DNA of 64,000 nucleotides from Holothuria scabra (taxonomy: Eukaryota > Echinodermata > Holothuroidea > Aspidochirotida > Holothuriidae): NCBI GenBank assembly GCA_037179385.1, contig CM074187.1, forward strand, positions 50,192,879-50,256,878, written 5' to 3'. Under the pieces are notes generated by a model, which was not told the origin of the DNA, did not search any database, and saw nothing but the letters and a program-made list of their open reading frames with translations. Every line of letters begins with the position of its first letter. Position 1 is the stretch's first letter. A program made the translations under genes and the position numbers. This document shows positions 60,001 through 64,000 of the stretch, one piece after another.

Positions 60001-60906
60001 AAAGTAAATATTAGTTATCAATTGTACATTTTTTTTCATGTCATGATTCCAGAAAGTTTAATGCAGTAGAGTAATTTCATGGATATCAGACCCATTTTCA
60101 ACTTTTTAGGGCAATCATCAACAAAATAGGGTCAGATTAAATGCAAAGAAACACCTAAGCTAAAGAAAGAAGTAATATCTTTAAATAAGTTTTGTAATAT
60201 TCATGTAAAGATGGGAAATGTGAGGGGGGGGGGATGTAGAGAAGCTGTGTGTTTACTTTTCAGCAGGGCAATTGTAAGATTTGACAAATTCTCCATCTGA
60301 AAAGTGAAATAAACCTTAGTGCAAGTTTTTGAAATTTGGCTTTTTCCTCCTTATAATTTGTAACAAAGCATCCTATTTAACCAATGTTGTGTAGAAAGAA
60401 TTTTGAAATAAAGCTATGTTTCTAGCCGACATAAATGTTTGTATAAAAATGCAACACCAAGTTGACAAGCATGCACCTTGCTTATATATCTCCTAAAATC
60501 AAATTCAACCCAAACATTGCTTCAGAATTGACCAACAATGACTCCCCTCTGCTCAATAATTTTTGTGTGTGCCCCACCCATCTGTGATGTCGCTTTCTGA
60601 ATCTGTTAATGGTTTTTTGTTATCCTTCTCTCCTTGCCTTGTTTCTTACAGGGTGTCAGGCCCTCCAGTGGTCAGTACTTTCACTTCTTTACCGCAATGA
60701 TCTCGTTCTACCTTCCTCCTATTAGCCACAACTTGACTCTCTGGTTCTTATGGGCCATGGCATCACAATACTTTGTGCACTTACCCCTTCCATGGCCTAT
60801 ATCGTTCATTGGTCATAACACAAGTAAGGAACTCTACCACTCTCACTGCCATCTCTTCATGACAAAAACAGTCCTTCAAATAGTTGCACTTTCTCTACTT
60901 CTGTGA
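8724..60906 (+). CDS. PRUNE2: PRUNE2-like giant scaffold protein, 14 exons, 5' end missing
   Basis: Join of 8724-8828, 16242-16641, 28198-28353, 33594-33688, 36611-46444, 49721-50087, 50783-50929, 51557-51727, 53002-53104, 53683-53814, 54350-54436, 55824-55922, 59516-59540 and 60652-60906. All junctions are GT-AG and keep one frame, giving 3,991 residues plus stop. Residues 1 to about 355 form a PRUNE-type DHH/DHHA2 phosphoesterase module with motifs DLD, LVDHN, IDHR and LLDT. About 360-3700 is acidic disordered linker. About 3705-3899 is a BCH domain containing [17 protein letters not shown]. The order PRUNE head, giant exon, BCH tail is diagnostic of PRUNE2 (BMCC1, BNIP-XL); PRUNE1 lacks the BCH part and BNIP2/caytaxin lack the head. 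Vertebrate PRUNE2 also has one very large exon. Known family roles are suppression of RhoA signalling, apoptosis and neuronal functions; here function is inferred. The initiator ATG was not found, so the exon at 8724 is the first recognisable one, not necessarily the first. Confidence 0.93.
9003..9053. repeat. (GT)n microsatellite
   Basis: About 25 GT dinucleotides with two GTAT interruptions, in the 5' part of the HINE-like element. Confidence 0.95.
10607..11031. mobile_element. 425-bp foldback element with 3-bp target duplication
   Basis: The termini AGCCGTGTTCCCATTTGATC and its inverse continue as about 55 bp of nearly perfect inverted repeat. CAT flanks both sides (10604-10606, 11032-11034). 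The uninterrupted site, one CAT at 437-439, is seen in the paralogous copy at the window start, so the insertion boundaries are certain. The interior repeats TGGGAACGCGGATC- and TAGATCAA-type words on both strands. It has no coding capacity. A 3-bp duplication fits PIF/Harbinger or CACTA-type mobilisation. Confidence 0.85.
12150..12795 (-). repeat. Inverted copy of the 10164-11900 block
   Basis: The reverse complement of this stretch resembles the block starting at 10164: GTCCTTATGAGGACAGTGGC and AAATTTAATGTT near its right end mirror the left end at 10164-10245. With that block it forms a large imperfect inverted repeat. Confidence 0.6.
12822..13105. mobile_element. Small foldback element inside composite copy 2
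   Basis: Counterpart of 1531-1822, with ends CTGTGTTCTCACATTCCC and GGGGTATGTGAGAACACAG. It is slightly shorter than the first copy. Confidence 0.55.
13775..14700. mobile_element. hAT-like non-autonomous element, 926 bp
   Basis: Ends CAGTGTTAGCGCT (left) and AGCGCGAACACTG (right), inverted with one mismatch, flanked by the perfect 8-bp duplication GTAAGTAC at 13767-13774 and 14701-14708. An 8-bp target site and CAGTG-type ends are hAT hallmarks. It contains a G-rich stretch near 13800-13860 and a GCGGGAA/TTCCCGC palindromic patch near 14610-14675. An open frame starting at 14383 crosses the right end of the element and is not credible as a gene. Confidence 0.85.
14709..16241. other. Intron 1 remainder
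   Basis: Intronic. The stretch 14835-14998 is a diverged relative of 21995-22128 (shared words AAATTTC, TTTTTATGCAA and TTTCTACCCA), so an old repeat family is present. The rest is unremarkable up to the acceptor at 16241. Confidence 0.5.
16242..16641 (+). CDS. PRUNE2: Exon 2: DHH domain core, motifs II and III
   Basis: The acceptor TTTTTTTAG is at 16241 and the donor is GTTAGT at 16642. The exon has 133 codons plus one base, entering in phase 0 and leaving in phase 1. It encodes [37 protein letters not shown] and [10 protein letters not shown], in the same order as in PRUNE1. LVDHN matches motif II of family II pyrophosphatases, and IDHR is the PRUNE form of the DHH signature, with Arg for the second His. 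These metal and phosphate-binding positions look intact, so some phosphohydrolase activity on short polyphosphate or nucleotides is possible, which is inference. Confidence 0.95.
16642..17427. other. Intron 2, first part
   Basis: Intronic sequence after the GTTAGT donor. No coding segment or clear element was seen. Confidence 0.5.
17428..17689. mobile_element. TTAA-flanked MITE, copy 1
   Basis: Starts TTAAAGGTAAAGAGCAGT and ends ACTGCTCCTGCCCTTTAA, an imperfect inverted pair bounded by TTAA. About 90% alike over its whole length to 28390-28651. It has no coding capacity. Confidence 0.75.
17690..18592. other. Intron 2, second part
   Basis: Intronic. An A/TA-rich tract lies at 18328-18346. 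Nothing else was recognised. Confidence 0.45.
18593..18673. repeat. Long near-perfect hairpin (36-bp arms, 9-nt loop)
   Basis: The left arm 18593-18628 and right arm 18638-18673 are reverse complements except one position, which would be a G-U pair in + strand RNA. The loop is 18629-18637. The arms hold AAAGATGTACAAAGTC and its inverse. It could be a small-RNA precursor, a recent inverted duplication or an assembly artefact. Confidence 0.9.
18674..19232. other. Intron 2, third part
   Basis: Intronic. 18824-18990 has words such as AGTGTTTCCCC and GCTTGGCGCC that look repeat-derived, but I could not define ends. Confidence 0.4.
19233..19466 (+). mobile_element. tRNA-derived SINE, near full length
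   Basis: The tRNA-like head has a perfect B-box GGTTCGATTCCC (19285-19296). The family body follows (CCAAAGACTCTAAAAATGG, GCATAAGCAATGAATTAGGG, AACTGGAAAAAAGGCCGTGG), ending in GACTTGAACCGATAGTTTGG. It is the best-preserved of seven copies in the window. Confidence 0.85.
19491..19790. mobile_element. TTAAAGGG-type repeat, copy 1
   Basis: Begins TTAAAGGGCC and includes ATTCTCAATTGGCTCAGCTC, TTTGATTGACAGC and a GAGATTGTATCTG segment shared with 20061-20330 and 47809-48117. The right end is uncertain. Confidence 0.6.
20061..20330. mobile_element. TTAAAGGG-type repeat, copy 2
   Basis: Begins TTAAAGGGAG and shares ATTCTCAGTTGGTACAGCTC and TTTGATTGAGA with 19491-19790. The later GATTGTGTCTGGAT segment is also shared. 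Confidence 0.6.
20331..22691. other. Intron 2, fourth part
   Basis: Intronic. It contains a CATTGGTCCC/GGGGACC-like patch near 21470-21740 and the 21995-22128 relative of 14835-14998. No exon-like segment was recognised. Confidence 0.45.
22850..24020 (+). repeat. Tandem array of eight 145-bp units carrying DR1 boxes
   Basis: The AGGTCA box recurs at 22906, 23051, 23196, 23341, 23486, 23631, 23776 and 23921, an exact 145-bp step each time. Seven of the eight contain AGGTCAAAGGTCA, then TCTG-GGGTCA and a third GGGTCA. From 23051 the units alternate between two variants (TTGTTAACACG versus TTGATAAAGCA after the box), so the higher-order unit is 290 bp. Confidence 0.95.
24021..25444. mobile_element. 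Insertion splitting the 145-bp array
   Basis: Array sequence stops mid-unit at GGTAT (24020) and starts again near 25445. The inserted 1.4 kb begins TAGGGCTGTCAGCGATTAGC, a style seen at ends of hAT-like elements, and has more CpG than its surroundings. I found no matching inverted end, so it may be truncated. No convincing gene lies inside. Confidence 0.5.
26650..26890 (+). mobile_element. tRNA-derived SINE, diverged
   Basis: Has TCGTTTGATTCCTAGCCC (B-box region) and the body words GAACCCTACTGC, GGATGCTCAGCATTAGCAAT and CCCCACAACTGGAAAAGAG. It aligns with 19233-19466 but is more decayed. Confidence 0.65.
26939..27507. mobile_element. TTAA-flanked foldback MITE with long inverted arms
   Basis: Bounded by TTAA (26939, 27504). 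The arms are similar over more than 100 bp: GGTGAAATTTGCATTG and CAAGATATGAG on the left against the inverse of CTCAAGAAATACATGTCC and GAAATTTCACCTC on the right. No coding potential. Confidence 0.55.
27508..28197. other. Intron 2, last part
   Basis: Intronic. GGCGTTTCAGTTGACTGTAT-type words are repeated in tandem near 27905-27960. It ends in a long T-rich tract before exon 3. Confidence 0.45.
28198..28353 (+). CDS. PRUNE2: Exon 3: DHH motif IV and linker to DHHA2
   Basis: A long T-rich tract ends in CTACAG at 28197, and the donor is GTGAGT at 28354. The exon is phase 1 to phase 1. The peptide [12 protein letters not shown] carries the motif IV aspartate. It continues with [11 protein letters not shown] and [15 protein letters not shown], which closely follow the PRUNE1 pattern (IFDSLQKAKFD). 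Confidence 0.95.
28390..28651. mobile_element. TTAA-flanked MITE, copy 2
   Basis: Same family as 17428-17689. It starts TTAAAGGTAAAGAGCTGT, 37 bp after the exon 3 donor, and ends CTGCTCCTGCCCTTTAA. The A-tract in the middle is longer than in copy 1. Confidence 0.75.
28921..29165 (-). mobile_element. tRNA-derived SINE, minus strand
   Basis: The reverse complement gives the family order: tRNA-like head near 29165, then CCAGGTTATAACAAAGAC, GCATAAGCAATGGAGCAAGG, and an end with TTGAACCAATTGGTTGG. Inserted antisense to the host gene. Confidence 0.75.
29290..33281. mobile_element. Possible 4-kb inverted-repeat element with nested HINE copy
   Basis: The ends GCTTTCACGGTA (29290) and TACCGTGAAAGC (33281) are perfect 12-bp inverses. 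Similar CCGGTT/TAATCG words lie inside both, and ATAA flanks both sides (29286-29289, 33282-33285). The 30805-33200 part has more CpG than the surrounding intron. I recognise no transposase. The two ends could belong together by chance, since only 12 bp match cleanly. Confidence 0.45.
29528..30800 (+). mobile_element. HINE-like element, copy 4
   Basis: Left hairpin GGTTCCTTGC/GCAAAGGAACC (29528-29552), (GT)n tract (29571-29606), about three degenerate array units to 30010, a unique core, then GCAAGGAACC (30769-30778) and hairpin GCCC-ATT-GGGC (30784-30794). Over its whole length it is close to 48194-49452. Nested in the candidate 4-kb element. Confidence 0.7.
30801..33593. other. CpG-richer intronic stretch and end of intron 3
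   Basis: 30801-33281 would be the body of the candidate 4-kb element. It has many CG dinucleotides, short frames without recognisable domains, and TTTTCGATT-type repeats near 33130-33230. 33286-33593 is ordinary intron before exon 4. Confidence 0.4.
33594..33688 (+). CDS. PRUNE2: Exon 4: DHHA2 domain start
   Basis: The acceptor TTTTCAG is at 33593 and the donor is GTAAAC at 33689. The exon enters in phase 1 and leaves in phase 0. The peptide [17 protein letters not shown] continues with [13 protein letters not shown], corresponding to the GLTxxQMLRKDxK segment at the start of the PRUNE DHHA2 domain. Flanking introns are 5.2 kb and 2.9 kb. Confidence 0.92.
33689..34955. other. Intron 4, first part
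   Basis: Intronic. A C9 tract lies near 33982. Nothing else was recognised. Confidence 0.45.
34956..35220. mobile_element. TTAA-flanked MITE
   Basis: Starts TTAAAGGGAAAATGAATTCA and ends GATTTCGTTTGCCCTTTTAA, an imperfect inverted pair between TTAA sites. It differs internally from the 17428 family. Confidence 0.6.
35221..36177. other. Intron 4, second part
   Basis: Intronic, with a T-tract at 35220-35231. No element or exon was recognised. Confidence 0.45.
36178..36568. mobile_element. Long-TIR MITE 42 bp upstream of the giant exon
   Basis: The ends CACAGACTTACATGCATGGA and its diverged inverse (TCCATGTATAGGAAGTCTGTG at the right) extend inward as about 100 bp of imperfect inverted repeat, including CACCAAGATGGC against GCCATCTTGGTG. 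Flanks GTTGTATT and GTGGTATT form a 7/8 target duplication. The lack of coding and the 8-bp target suggest hAT-type mobilisation. Confidence 0.75.
36611..46444 (+). CDS. PRUNE2: Exon 5: giant 9,834-bp exon (end of DHHA2 plus acidic linker)
   Basis: The acceptor CACTTTTTCAG is at 36610. The donor GTGATT at 46445 is weak by consensus. The 3,278 codons are open throughout, phase 0 to 0. About the first 100 residues finish the DHHA2 domain ([47 protein letters not shown]). The rest is low-complexity and strongly Glu/Asp/Ser rich with almost no Cys. It contains four NPF motifs (near 37054, 37103, 37667, 38052), FDPF (near 37288), LLDLE (near 37414), four LNASPP-type motifs, a duplicated DWEFV/EWELI segment near 43526 and 43712, and a 12-copy EIEEEV array at 44015-44230. 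The last 150 residues ([22 protein letters not shown]) are more conserved in style. An intact frame this long argues strongly for selection. Confidence 0.96.
44015..44230 (+). repeat. In-frame 18-bp tandem repeat (EIEEEV) in giant exon
   Basis: Twelve units of GAGATAGAGGAGGAGGTA or close variants, each encoding EIEEEV (one D variant, three ending in G, the last EKEEEV). Degenerate Glu/Lys-rich codons follow to about 44275. The period is a multiple of three, so copy number can vary without a frameshift. Long open frames on the opposite strand here are only a by-product of the repeat. Confidence 0.95.
46445..47808. other. Intron 5, first part
   Basis: The frame of the giant exon would stay open to a stop at 46474 if the intron were retained. 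47085-47310 and 47320-47475 are imperfect direct repeats (TACTAGAGC-AGGTTATTCCC and TAATTCATGAT words). No other feature was seen. Confidence 0.45.
47809..48117. mobile_element. TTAAAGGG-type repeat, copy 3
   Basis: Starts CTTAAAGAAAGTC and ends GCCTTTAAGGG. Shares AATTCTCAATTGGTGCTGC, TTTGATTGACAGC and GAGATTGTATCTGGACGATG with the copies at 19491 and 20061. Confidence 0.65.
48194..49452 (+). mobile_element. HINE-like element, copy 5
   Basis: Left hairpin built from GGTTCCTTGC and GCAAAAGGAACC, short (GT)n tract (48237-48252), three array units (perfect AGGTCAAAGGTCA near 48371, 48518 and 48622), a core closely similar to copy 4, then GCAAGGAACC (49421-49430) and GCCCTTGGGC. It ends about 270 bp before exon 6. 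Confidence 0.75.
49721..50087 (+). CDS. PRUNE2: Exon 6: linker between giant exon and BCH region
   Basis: The acceptor CATTTCCTAG is at 49720 and the donor is GTAATG at 50088. The exon enters in phase 0 and leaves in phase 1. It encodes an acidic Ser/Thr-Pro rich stretch with [31 protein letters not shown] and FDPESK. The acidic block just upstream of the BCH domain resembles the LDTPDE-like acidic segment before the BCH domain in vertebrate PRUNE2. Confidence 0.9.
50088..50782. other. Intron 6
   Basis: Intronic, with a G-tract near 50145. Nothing else was recognised. Confidence 0.5.
50783..50929 (+). CDS. PRUNE2: Exon 7: pre-BCH linker
   Basis: The acceptor AAATGCAG is at 50782 and the donor is GTAAGG at 50930, phase 1 to phase 1. 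The peptide includes [18 protein letters not shown] and [15 protein letters not shown], the last residue being completed in the next exon. The final EMSWDDD looks like a tryptophan-acidic motif, similar in form and place to the LEWEDD motif of BNIP2/caytaxin that binds kinesin light chain. That function is inferred. Confidence 0.88.
50930..51556. other. Intron 7
   Basis: Intronic, with G-rich patches near 51165-51200 and 51320-51390. No element with clear ends. Confidence 0.5.
51557..51727 (+). CDS. PRUNE2: Exon 8: BCH domain N-terminus
   Basis: The acceptor GATGTAG is at 51556 and the donor is GTATGT at 51728, phase 1 to phase 1. It encodes [18 protein letters not shown], then [18 protein letters not shown] and KKVLSHG. 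The PEYTAxEExED and VIEPYxxVxSHGG strings are hallmark sequences of PRUNE2/BNIP2 family BCH domains. Confidence 0.96.
51915..52110 (+). mobile_element. tRNA-derived SINE, partial
   Basis: Lacks a clear tRNA head but has the family body: TTTTACCAAAGAACTTACTG, CCATTGTGCTTGGTGCTCAG, GGAAAACAAGTCAGTG and GACTTAAACCATTTGGTT. Confidence 0.7.
52111..53001. other. Intron 8, second part
   Basis: Intronic. A CTGT/CTCT-rich simple tract lies at 52128-52160. Nothing else was recognised. Confidence 0.45.
53002..53104 (+). CDS. PRUNE2: Exon 9: BCH domain
   Basis: The acceptor TCCTTCAG is at 53001 and the donor is GTGAGT at 53105. The exon enters in phase 1 and leaves in phase 2. It encodes [20 protein letters not shown] then [10 protein letters not shown], matching the conserved GGYYGDGLNAI and YxYxMxNLF segments of BCH domains. 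Confidence 0.96.
53105..53682. other. Intron 9
   Basis: Plain AT-rich intron with no features seen. Confidence 0.5.
53683..53814 (+). CDS. PRUNE2: Exon 10: BCH domain
   Basis: The acceptor TTTTGTCAG is at 53682 and the donor is GTAGGT at 53815, phase 2 to phase 2. It encodes [20 protein letters not shown] followed by [20 protein letters not shown] and IDRR. The pattern DYMIVYxxGAxPRxxxPxLGWxxxCYQxIDRR is typical of the BCH core. Confidence 0.97.
53815..54349. other. Intron 10
   Basis: Plain AT-rich intron. A short direct duplication TTATATTGCAAGATG occurs near 54207-54235. Confidence 0.5.
54350..54436 (+). CDS. PRUNE2: Exon 11: BCH domain
   Basis: The acceptor CTTCTTACAG is at 54349 and the donor is GTAAGT at 54437, phase 2 to phase 2. 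It encodes [20 protein letters not shown] and ITFTRPFI, equivalent to the LRKNLKxxxIVHPSWFxxTxLAxTRPFIS segment, which forms part of the CRAL-TRIO-like fold. Confidence 0.97.
   Translation, partial: VTKEFERSVYCTSNSLVENSHHLHPTLY
54548..54780 (+). mobile_element. tRNA-derived SINE, near full length
   Basis: A-box-like TGGTCAAGTGGTCAGAGC (54557) and B-box-like AGAGTTTGACTCC (54598) sit in a tRNA-like head. The family body and the end ACTTAAACCAATTGGTTAG follow. It lies in intron 11, sense to the gene. Confidence 0.85.
54886..55300 (-). pseudogene. Non-LTR retrotransposon ORF2 C-terminal remnant
   Basis: The minus strand reads [50 protein letters not shown] and [14 protein letters not shown]. 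This is the usual sequence after the reverse transcriptase domain of CR1/L2/Jockey-like LINEs (LHWLPIxxRIxFK, AFSxxAPxLWNxLP, FKxxLKTHLF). About 130 residues remain, without the catalytic YxDD region, so it is a 5'-truncated dead copy. The 3' side (54840-54900) has an AAGCGCTTT word often found in such LINE tails. Confidence 0.85.
55301..55823. other. Intron 11 remainder
   Basis: Intronic and possibly more decayed LINE at its start. It ends at the acceptor of exon 12. Confidence 0.45.
55824..55922 (+). CDS. PRUNE2: Exon 12: BCH domain C-terminus
   Basis: The acceptor AACCTTACAG is at 55823 and the donor is GTAAGT at 55923, phase 2 to phase 2. It encodes [20 protein letters not shown] then [13 protein letters not shown], corresponding to the SKFxxKIxYVxxLxEL and IPxEYVxIPExIK end of the domain. 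Confidence 0.95.
56160..56405 (+). mobile_element. tRNA-derived SINE, diverged
   Basis: Head with ATTGGTTAAAGCATGCAACT and a degraded B-box (GGAAATTCAAGTCCTGG), then GGTCATACTGAATACTTTAA and CCATAAGCAATGGAATAGGG of the family body. Confidence 0.7.
56406..58265. other. Intron 12, middle part
   Basis: Intronic, with no exon, RNA or element recognised. Confidence 0.4.
58266..58480. repeat. Two-copy tandem repeat, about 72 bp
   Basis: CACAAGTGATATTCAAAAAG plus GTGGCTGTAGGGGGAGGTCA near 58314 is followed by CACAAGGCATATTTGAAAAG plus GTGGCTGTAAGGAGAGGTCA near 58384. A third partial copy precedes them. It is G-rich and not coding on present evidence. Confidence 0.65.
58481..59515. other. Intron 12, last part
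   Basis: Intronic. No element was recognised before the microexon. Confidence 0.45.
59516..59540 (+). CDS. PRUNE2: Exon 13: 25-nt microexon
   Basis: A pyrimidine tract with CTCATAG ends at 59515 and the donor GTAATT is at 59541. With the two bases left by exon 12 it reads RFDQDKKEK. This resembles the short VDQEL/LDEEL tail right after the BCH domain in BNIP2 and PRUNE2, which is why I accept so small an exon. It enters in phase 2 and leaves in phase 0, so skipping it would change the reading frame of the last exon. Confidence 0.7.
59541..60651. other. Intron 13
   Basis: Intronic, with T-tracts (59803-59817) and a G-tract near 60223. It ends in a long pyrimidine tract that makes a very strong acceptor. 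Confidence 0.5.
60652..60906 (+). CDS. PRUNE2: Exon 14: candidate last exon with hydrophobic C-terminus
   Basis: It has a very strong acceptor (long CT-rich tract, TTTCTTACAG at 60651). In the frame set by the microexon it gives 84 residues ([20 protein letters not shown] through [12 protein letters not shown]) and stops at 60904-60906. Hydrophobic stretches near 60697-60800 and at the extreme C-terminus are unlike the polar tails of vertebrate PRUNE2. If the microexon is skipped, the other frame gives [16 protein letters not shown] and stops. A donor-like AA|GTAAGG at 60824 might shorten the exon. The acceptor is well supported; the reading frame is less sure. Confidence 0.5.
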   Translation, partial: GVRPSSGQYFHFFTAMISFYLPPISHNLTLWFLWAMASQYFVHLPLPWPISFIGHNTSKELYHSHCHLFMTKTVLQIVALSLLL

Positions 60907-61714
60907 CAACTCAAATTTGTCAAGAGAAGATGGAGAATGTTGGCAAGGCAGCAAATGTGGATATCACATTTAGTGAAATAAAGCAAAAAGACAAAACAGG
61001 GAATGGCAATGTAACAATAAAACCATTTGTTGTCTGCAAATCAAGGTGTGATTTCCACGATTACGATTGTGATCTTCTAAAAAGTGACAAATCAAAAGAT
61101 TCATTTAGATGGAGATACTATTTTCAAAGTCTTTCATAATTTATGATAGCAGTTTGACAAATTGAGATTCTGTCAAGAACTTGAAAACAGAGGAATAATT
61201 GTCAATTTAAACATTACTTATTAGTGTTTTCTTGATAACAGTATCCTTAGGAACCAAGAGGTGTTTACAAGTAATGCGGTATTAACAGTGCTGCCACCTC
61301 TGGTTAATATTGCATGTCATACTAACCACTGTATTTTCTGTTGGGGACTCAGAGTTAGATAGTGCACTTTTGTAACCTCTGCAGACATCTCTCTATTTAC
61401 CTGTCATGCCTGTTGCAGTACTCACTGGTGTATCCAAACATTTGCAAGATGTTGAGAAGGCAGAGTTTGTGGTAACAGAAGTCTGGGGACAACAGTAGTG
61501 AGGAGTGGTAACTTGTACCCCAGTCTTTTGTTTGGGTTGGCACAAACTTGTGTGTATGACCATCGGCAGAGGACCTTCCCATTATTTTGTGTGCTCTGTC
61601 CTCAACCTTCCACATGTAGGAAGATGTAGGTTGACTAACCTTGCTTGCTTCAAGTATTAATATCAGAAATTAACCAAAGGAATGGCAAAATACACTGCAT
61701 CTTGTGTCTACATA
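60907..61714 (+). other. Probable 3' UTR
   Basis: Follows the stop codon. A 78-codon frame from 60903 is open but begins with GTG inside the stop overlap and has no family resemblance, so I treat it as untranslated. Confidence 0.4.
60977..61021 (+). other. Candidate poly(A) signals
   Basis: AATAAA occurs at 60977-60982 and 61016-61021, 70-115 bases after the stop codon at 60906. Either could end the main transcript. Another AATAAA lies near 63843, so a longer 3' UTR is possible. Confidence 0.35.
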
Positions 61715-61967
61715 CATTGGCGTAGCCAGAGAGACATACACTCACCACCCCCACCCCCCCAGGGATTCTGAAAACGTTTTCTCTCAAATAATTGACATGA
61801 AATGATTGTAAATGCTACACCTGACTGCATTTGAGGGTACTCAAGTATTGTAAAATTTTTTAAAGGGGAGTGGAGGACACATCCCATCCTCTTAGACCCC
61901 TTCCCCAGGCACCCCACCAGGTCCCACAGTTGGCCAACCCCAATCTGAAATTCTGGCTATGCCATTG
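61715..61967. mobile_element. Small foldback element (GGCGTAGCCAG type)
   Basis: CATTGGCGTAGCCAGA at the left and TCTGGCTATGCCATTG at the right are inverses with two mismatches. About 220 bp lie between, with a C-tract. The target duplication is unclear. Confidence 0.6.
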
Positions 61968-64000
61968 TCTAAATATGGAAATCTTGCCAATAATCAACAC
62001 AAATCATAAAGGAAAAAAGCATGATATATTTTTTAACAGGTTTTTGTGTTATATGAGAGCATTTTGACCTAATCCATCAAGTCATGTAGTATTACCTTAC
62101 TCAACAAAGGGTGTCTGACATTTTGATTGATGTGAACATGAAATTTCTATCCATCTTAATTTTTATTTGGTCATTTTTAAATTAACCCATTCTTGAGATT
62201 TTGTCCCTTTGTTGGATCTGATGGAGGGGGAGGTGTTAAACATTTTAAAGATTTTAGCTTAGCCCTGTATTTAACATTGATTTATGTCTAAAATCCGAAG
62301 ATAATCTATATAGTTGAAAGCTTTGGCATGAAAAAGCTTGTTTTGATACATGCCCTTGTCCTCTTCTGAAGCAGTATCCAAATGAAAGAAAAATTGATTG
62401 GTAACAGAGAACAAAAAAAATTAGATAGCAAAGGTTGCATTTGCAGTAGGCAGTGAACATTGCATAAGCTTCAAGACAGGTTTTTATGCAGCTGTGGTGT
62501 AGTTGATAGGAAATATATATTGCAGATATCTATAACCTGCAAGGCAACTTGCAACATGCTTGGGTTATGGATGTAAGAGTTGGTACTTGGAAGAAGCAAG
62601 TTTTTAATTTAACAGGGAATTGCAGTTTGGTTTTGATTTAGTAGTTTGGGTAACACAGAATGAATTTACTCTTTTGTAGTTGTAATCAGGAGGTATATAT
62701 TAATGCAACAGCATGGGCAGAAATCTGTTAACATTTGTTTAATTTGGAAGAGGATATTTTTCAAATGTGATGTGTGAACCCACTAAGGCTTTAAAATGTG
62801 ATTGTCTAGTTGGAACAATGTTTTTGCTGGAAATGGAAAACAAGAAATCATGTGAAGCAAGTTACCGTGTAAATGTATGTTTGCCTCAACCCAAGTTTAC
62901 AAAAATGAGCTGTGGACTTTTGGGGTTTAAAATATTGAAACTCTTTCATTTCTTATAAAGTACTGAATTCTAGACCAGCAGGCTCCTGGCACCCATCATC
63001 CCTGTCAAATTATATTTTATGCTTGTGGTTTTTCCATATTCAGTATTCAGTGCCCTTTTATAAACAATAGATCTTGCATTGGTTGCATTGTATACTTTAC
63101 TCCCATCTGTTTGTAAGCAAATAACTTCATCCCATTATATTGTTATATTCACTTTGAATATTTACACTTTCTTTTTTGTAACCGCAACATGTGAAATGCA
63201 TTCAGTTTCTTCGTGGAACTGAGTGAGTCTCTCTCTCTTAATATTCAGTTTCAATTCATGAATATTCATGAATCATTCATCATTTTCTGGGTTGATTGAG
63301 TTGGTTGATAAAGCTTGACAAATTGCATAATAGCATGAATCATATAATCTGAGTATATCCACACTTGAGGATGTGCCTGCTGCTTATGTTTGAATAATGT
63401 TCACACAAAGTTGATATGCTATTGCAATAATGCTAAGAGGTACTAACCAGGCAAGAATGTGCTTGGAAAGAATCTATGAGCACTTCTATTAAAGCTTCTA
63501 AATAATTTATATCCATCTTGAAATTGATTTCAAGCCATGGATTTCGTGACAGTTGATATTAACACCTCTGGCTATGCTTGAAACATTTTAGATACTGTGG
63601 AAGTTGAATTAAATAAAAAATATTATGACAAAATTAATTCTGTGCAACACCGTCATAGAATACTCCACCAAAATCTTTGTAATGTCCATAGTAAAGAAAA
63701 GGGACTAAAACTCTTGGACAAAAACATGAACAACAAATTAAAACAAAAGGAAAAAAAAAATCATGAAACATTTATTTGTTGTTGTCAAGAAGTTGTCAGA
63801 TTTGAATTCTAACATGAAGAATGCAGAGGTAGTTGTTTTGGTAAATAAACATCTCTCTTTACAAGGTAAGTGTACGTACTTAGTGTAGGTTTACATGTTA
63901 TTGCATTAAAGTTGTCTAGAATGGAAAGGAAAACATGTTGGGATGAAAGTGGACTTTGCAATGAATATGTCTAATTTTATTTCTATCACCTAAAACTATA
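61968..64000. other. 3' flank or distal 3' UTR
   Basis: AT-rich, with palindromic ATTCATGAATATTCATGAAT near 63256-63275 and AATAAA near 63843. The frames at 62767 and 63597 are short and unlike any family I know. Confidence 0.4.

Noticed and set aside
60903..61139. A 78-codon frame after the stop of the main gene.
   Set aside because: It starts at a GTG overlapping the stop, has no homology I recognise and fits 3' UTR by position.

Overview
The window looks like nuclear DNA from an invertebrate deuterostome, most likely an echinoderm and possibly a sea cucumber. The reasons are an AT-rich background, long introns with GT-AG splice sites, TAGGCCTA-type words, tRNA-derived SINEs, and interspersed elements with (GT)n tracts and ~145-bp tandem cores. 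The species assignment is inference. I see no bacterial genes, no operons and no CRISPR.

One gene is convincing. It is on the + strand and fills most of the window: a PRUNE2 (BMCC1/BNIP-XL)-type gene. Fourteen exons from 8724 to 60906 join in one frame. Exons 1-4 and the start of exon 5 encode a PRUNE-type DHH phosphoesterase plus DHHA2 domain. The rest of exon 5 (36611..46444, 9,834 bp with no stop) encodes about 3,170 residues of very acidic, disordered protein with internal repeats and short endocytic-type motifs. Exons 6-8 lead into a BCH (CRAL-TRIO-like) domain in exons 8-12. A 25-nt exon and a last exon end at a stop at 60904-60906. The readable product is 3,991 residues. The first exon with the ATG is not identified and may lie upstream of the window.

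Layout: 1-8723 is upstream sequence or first intron with several mobile elements, including half of a composite element. 8829-16241 holds a nearly complete copy of the same composite (8958-13670), which contains a 425-bp foldback insertion and is followed by a 926-bp hAT-like element with an 8-bp target duplication. 16642-28197 is the longest intron, with a long hairpin at 18593-18673, several TTAA-flanked MITEs, SINEs and an array of 145-bp units (22692-26463). 28354-36610 holds a possible 4-kb inverted-repeat element with a nested array element, and a MITE ending 42 bp before the giant exon. 46445-60651 has the BCH-side introns with another array element, SINEs and a non-LTR retrotransposon remnant. 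60907-64000 is 3' UTR or intergenic, with poly(A) hexamers and one small foldback element.

How the gene works is inference from the family. A nucleotide/polyphosphate phosphoesterase-like head and a small-GTPase or cargo-binding BCH tail are tethered by a giant flexible linker carrying candidate EH-, AP-2-, clathrin-, LC3- and kinesin-light-chain-binding motifs. That would suit a trafficking or cytoskeletal scaffold.
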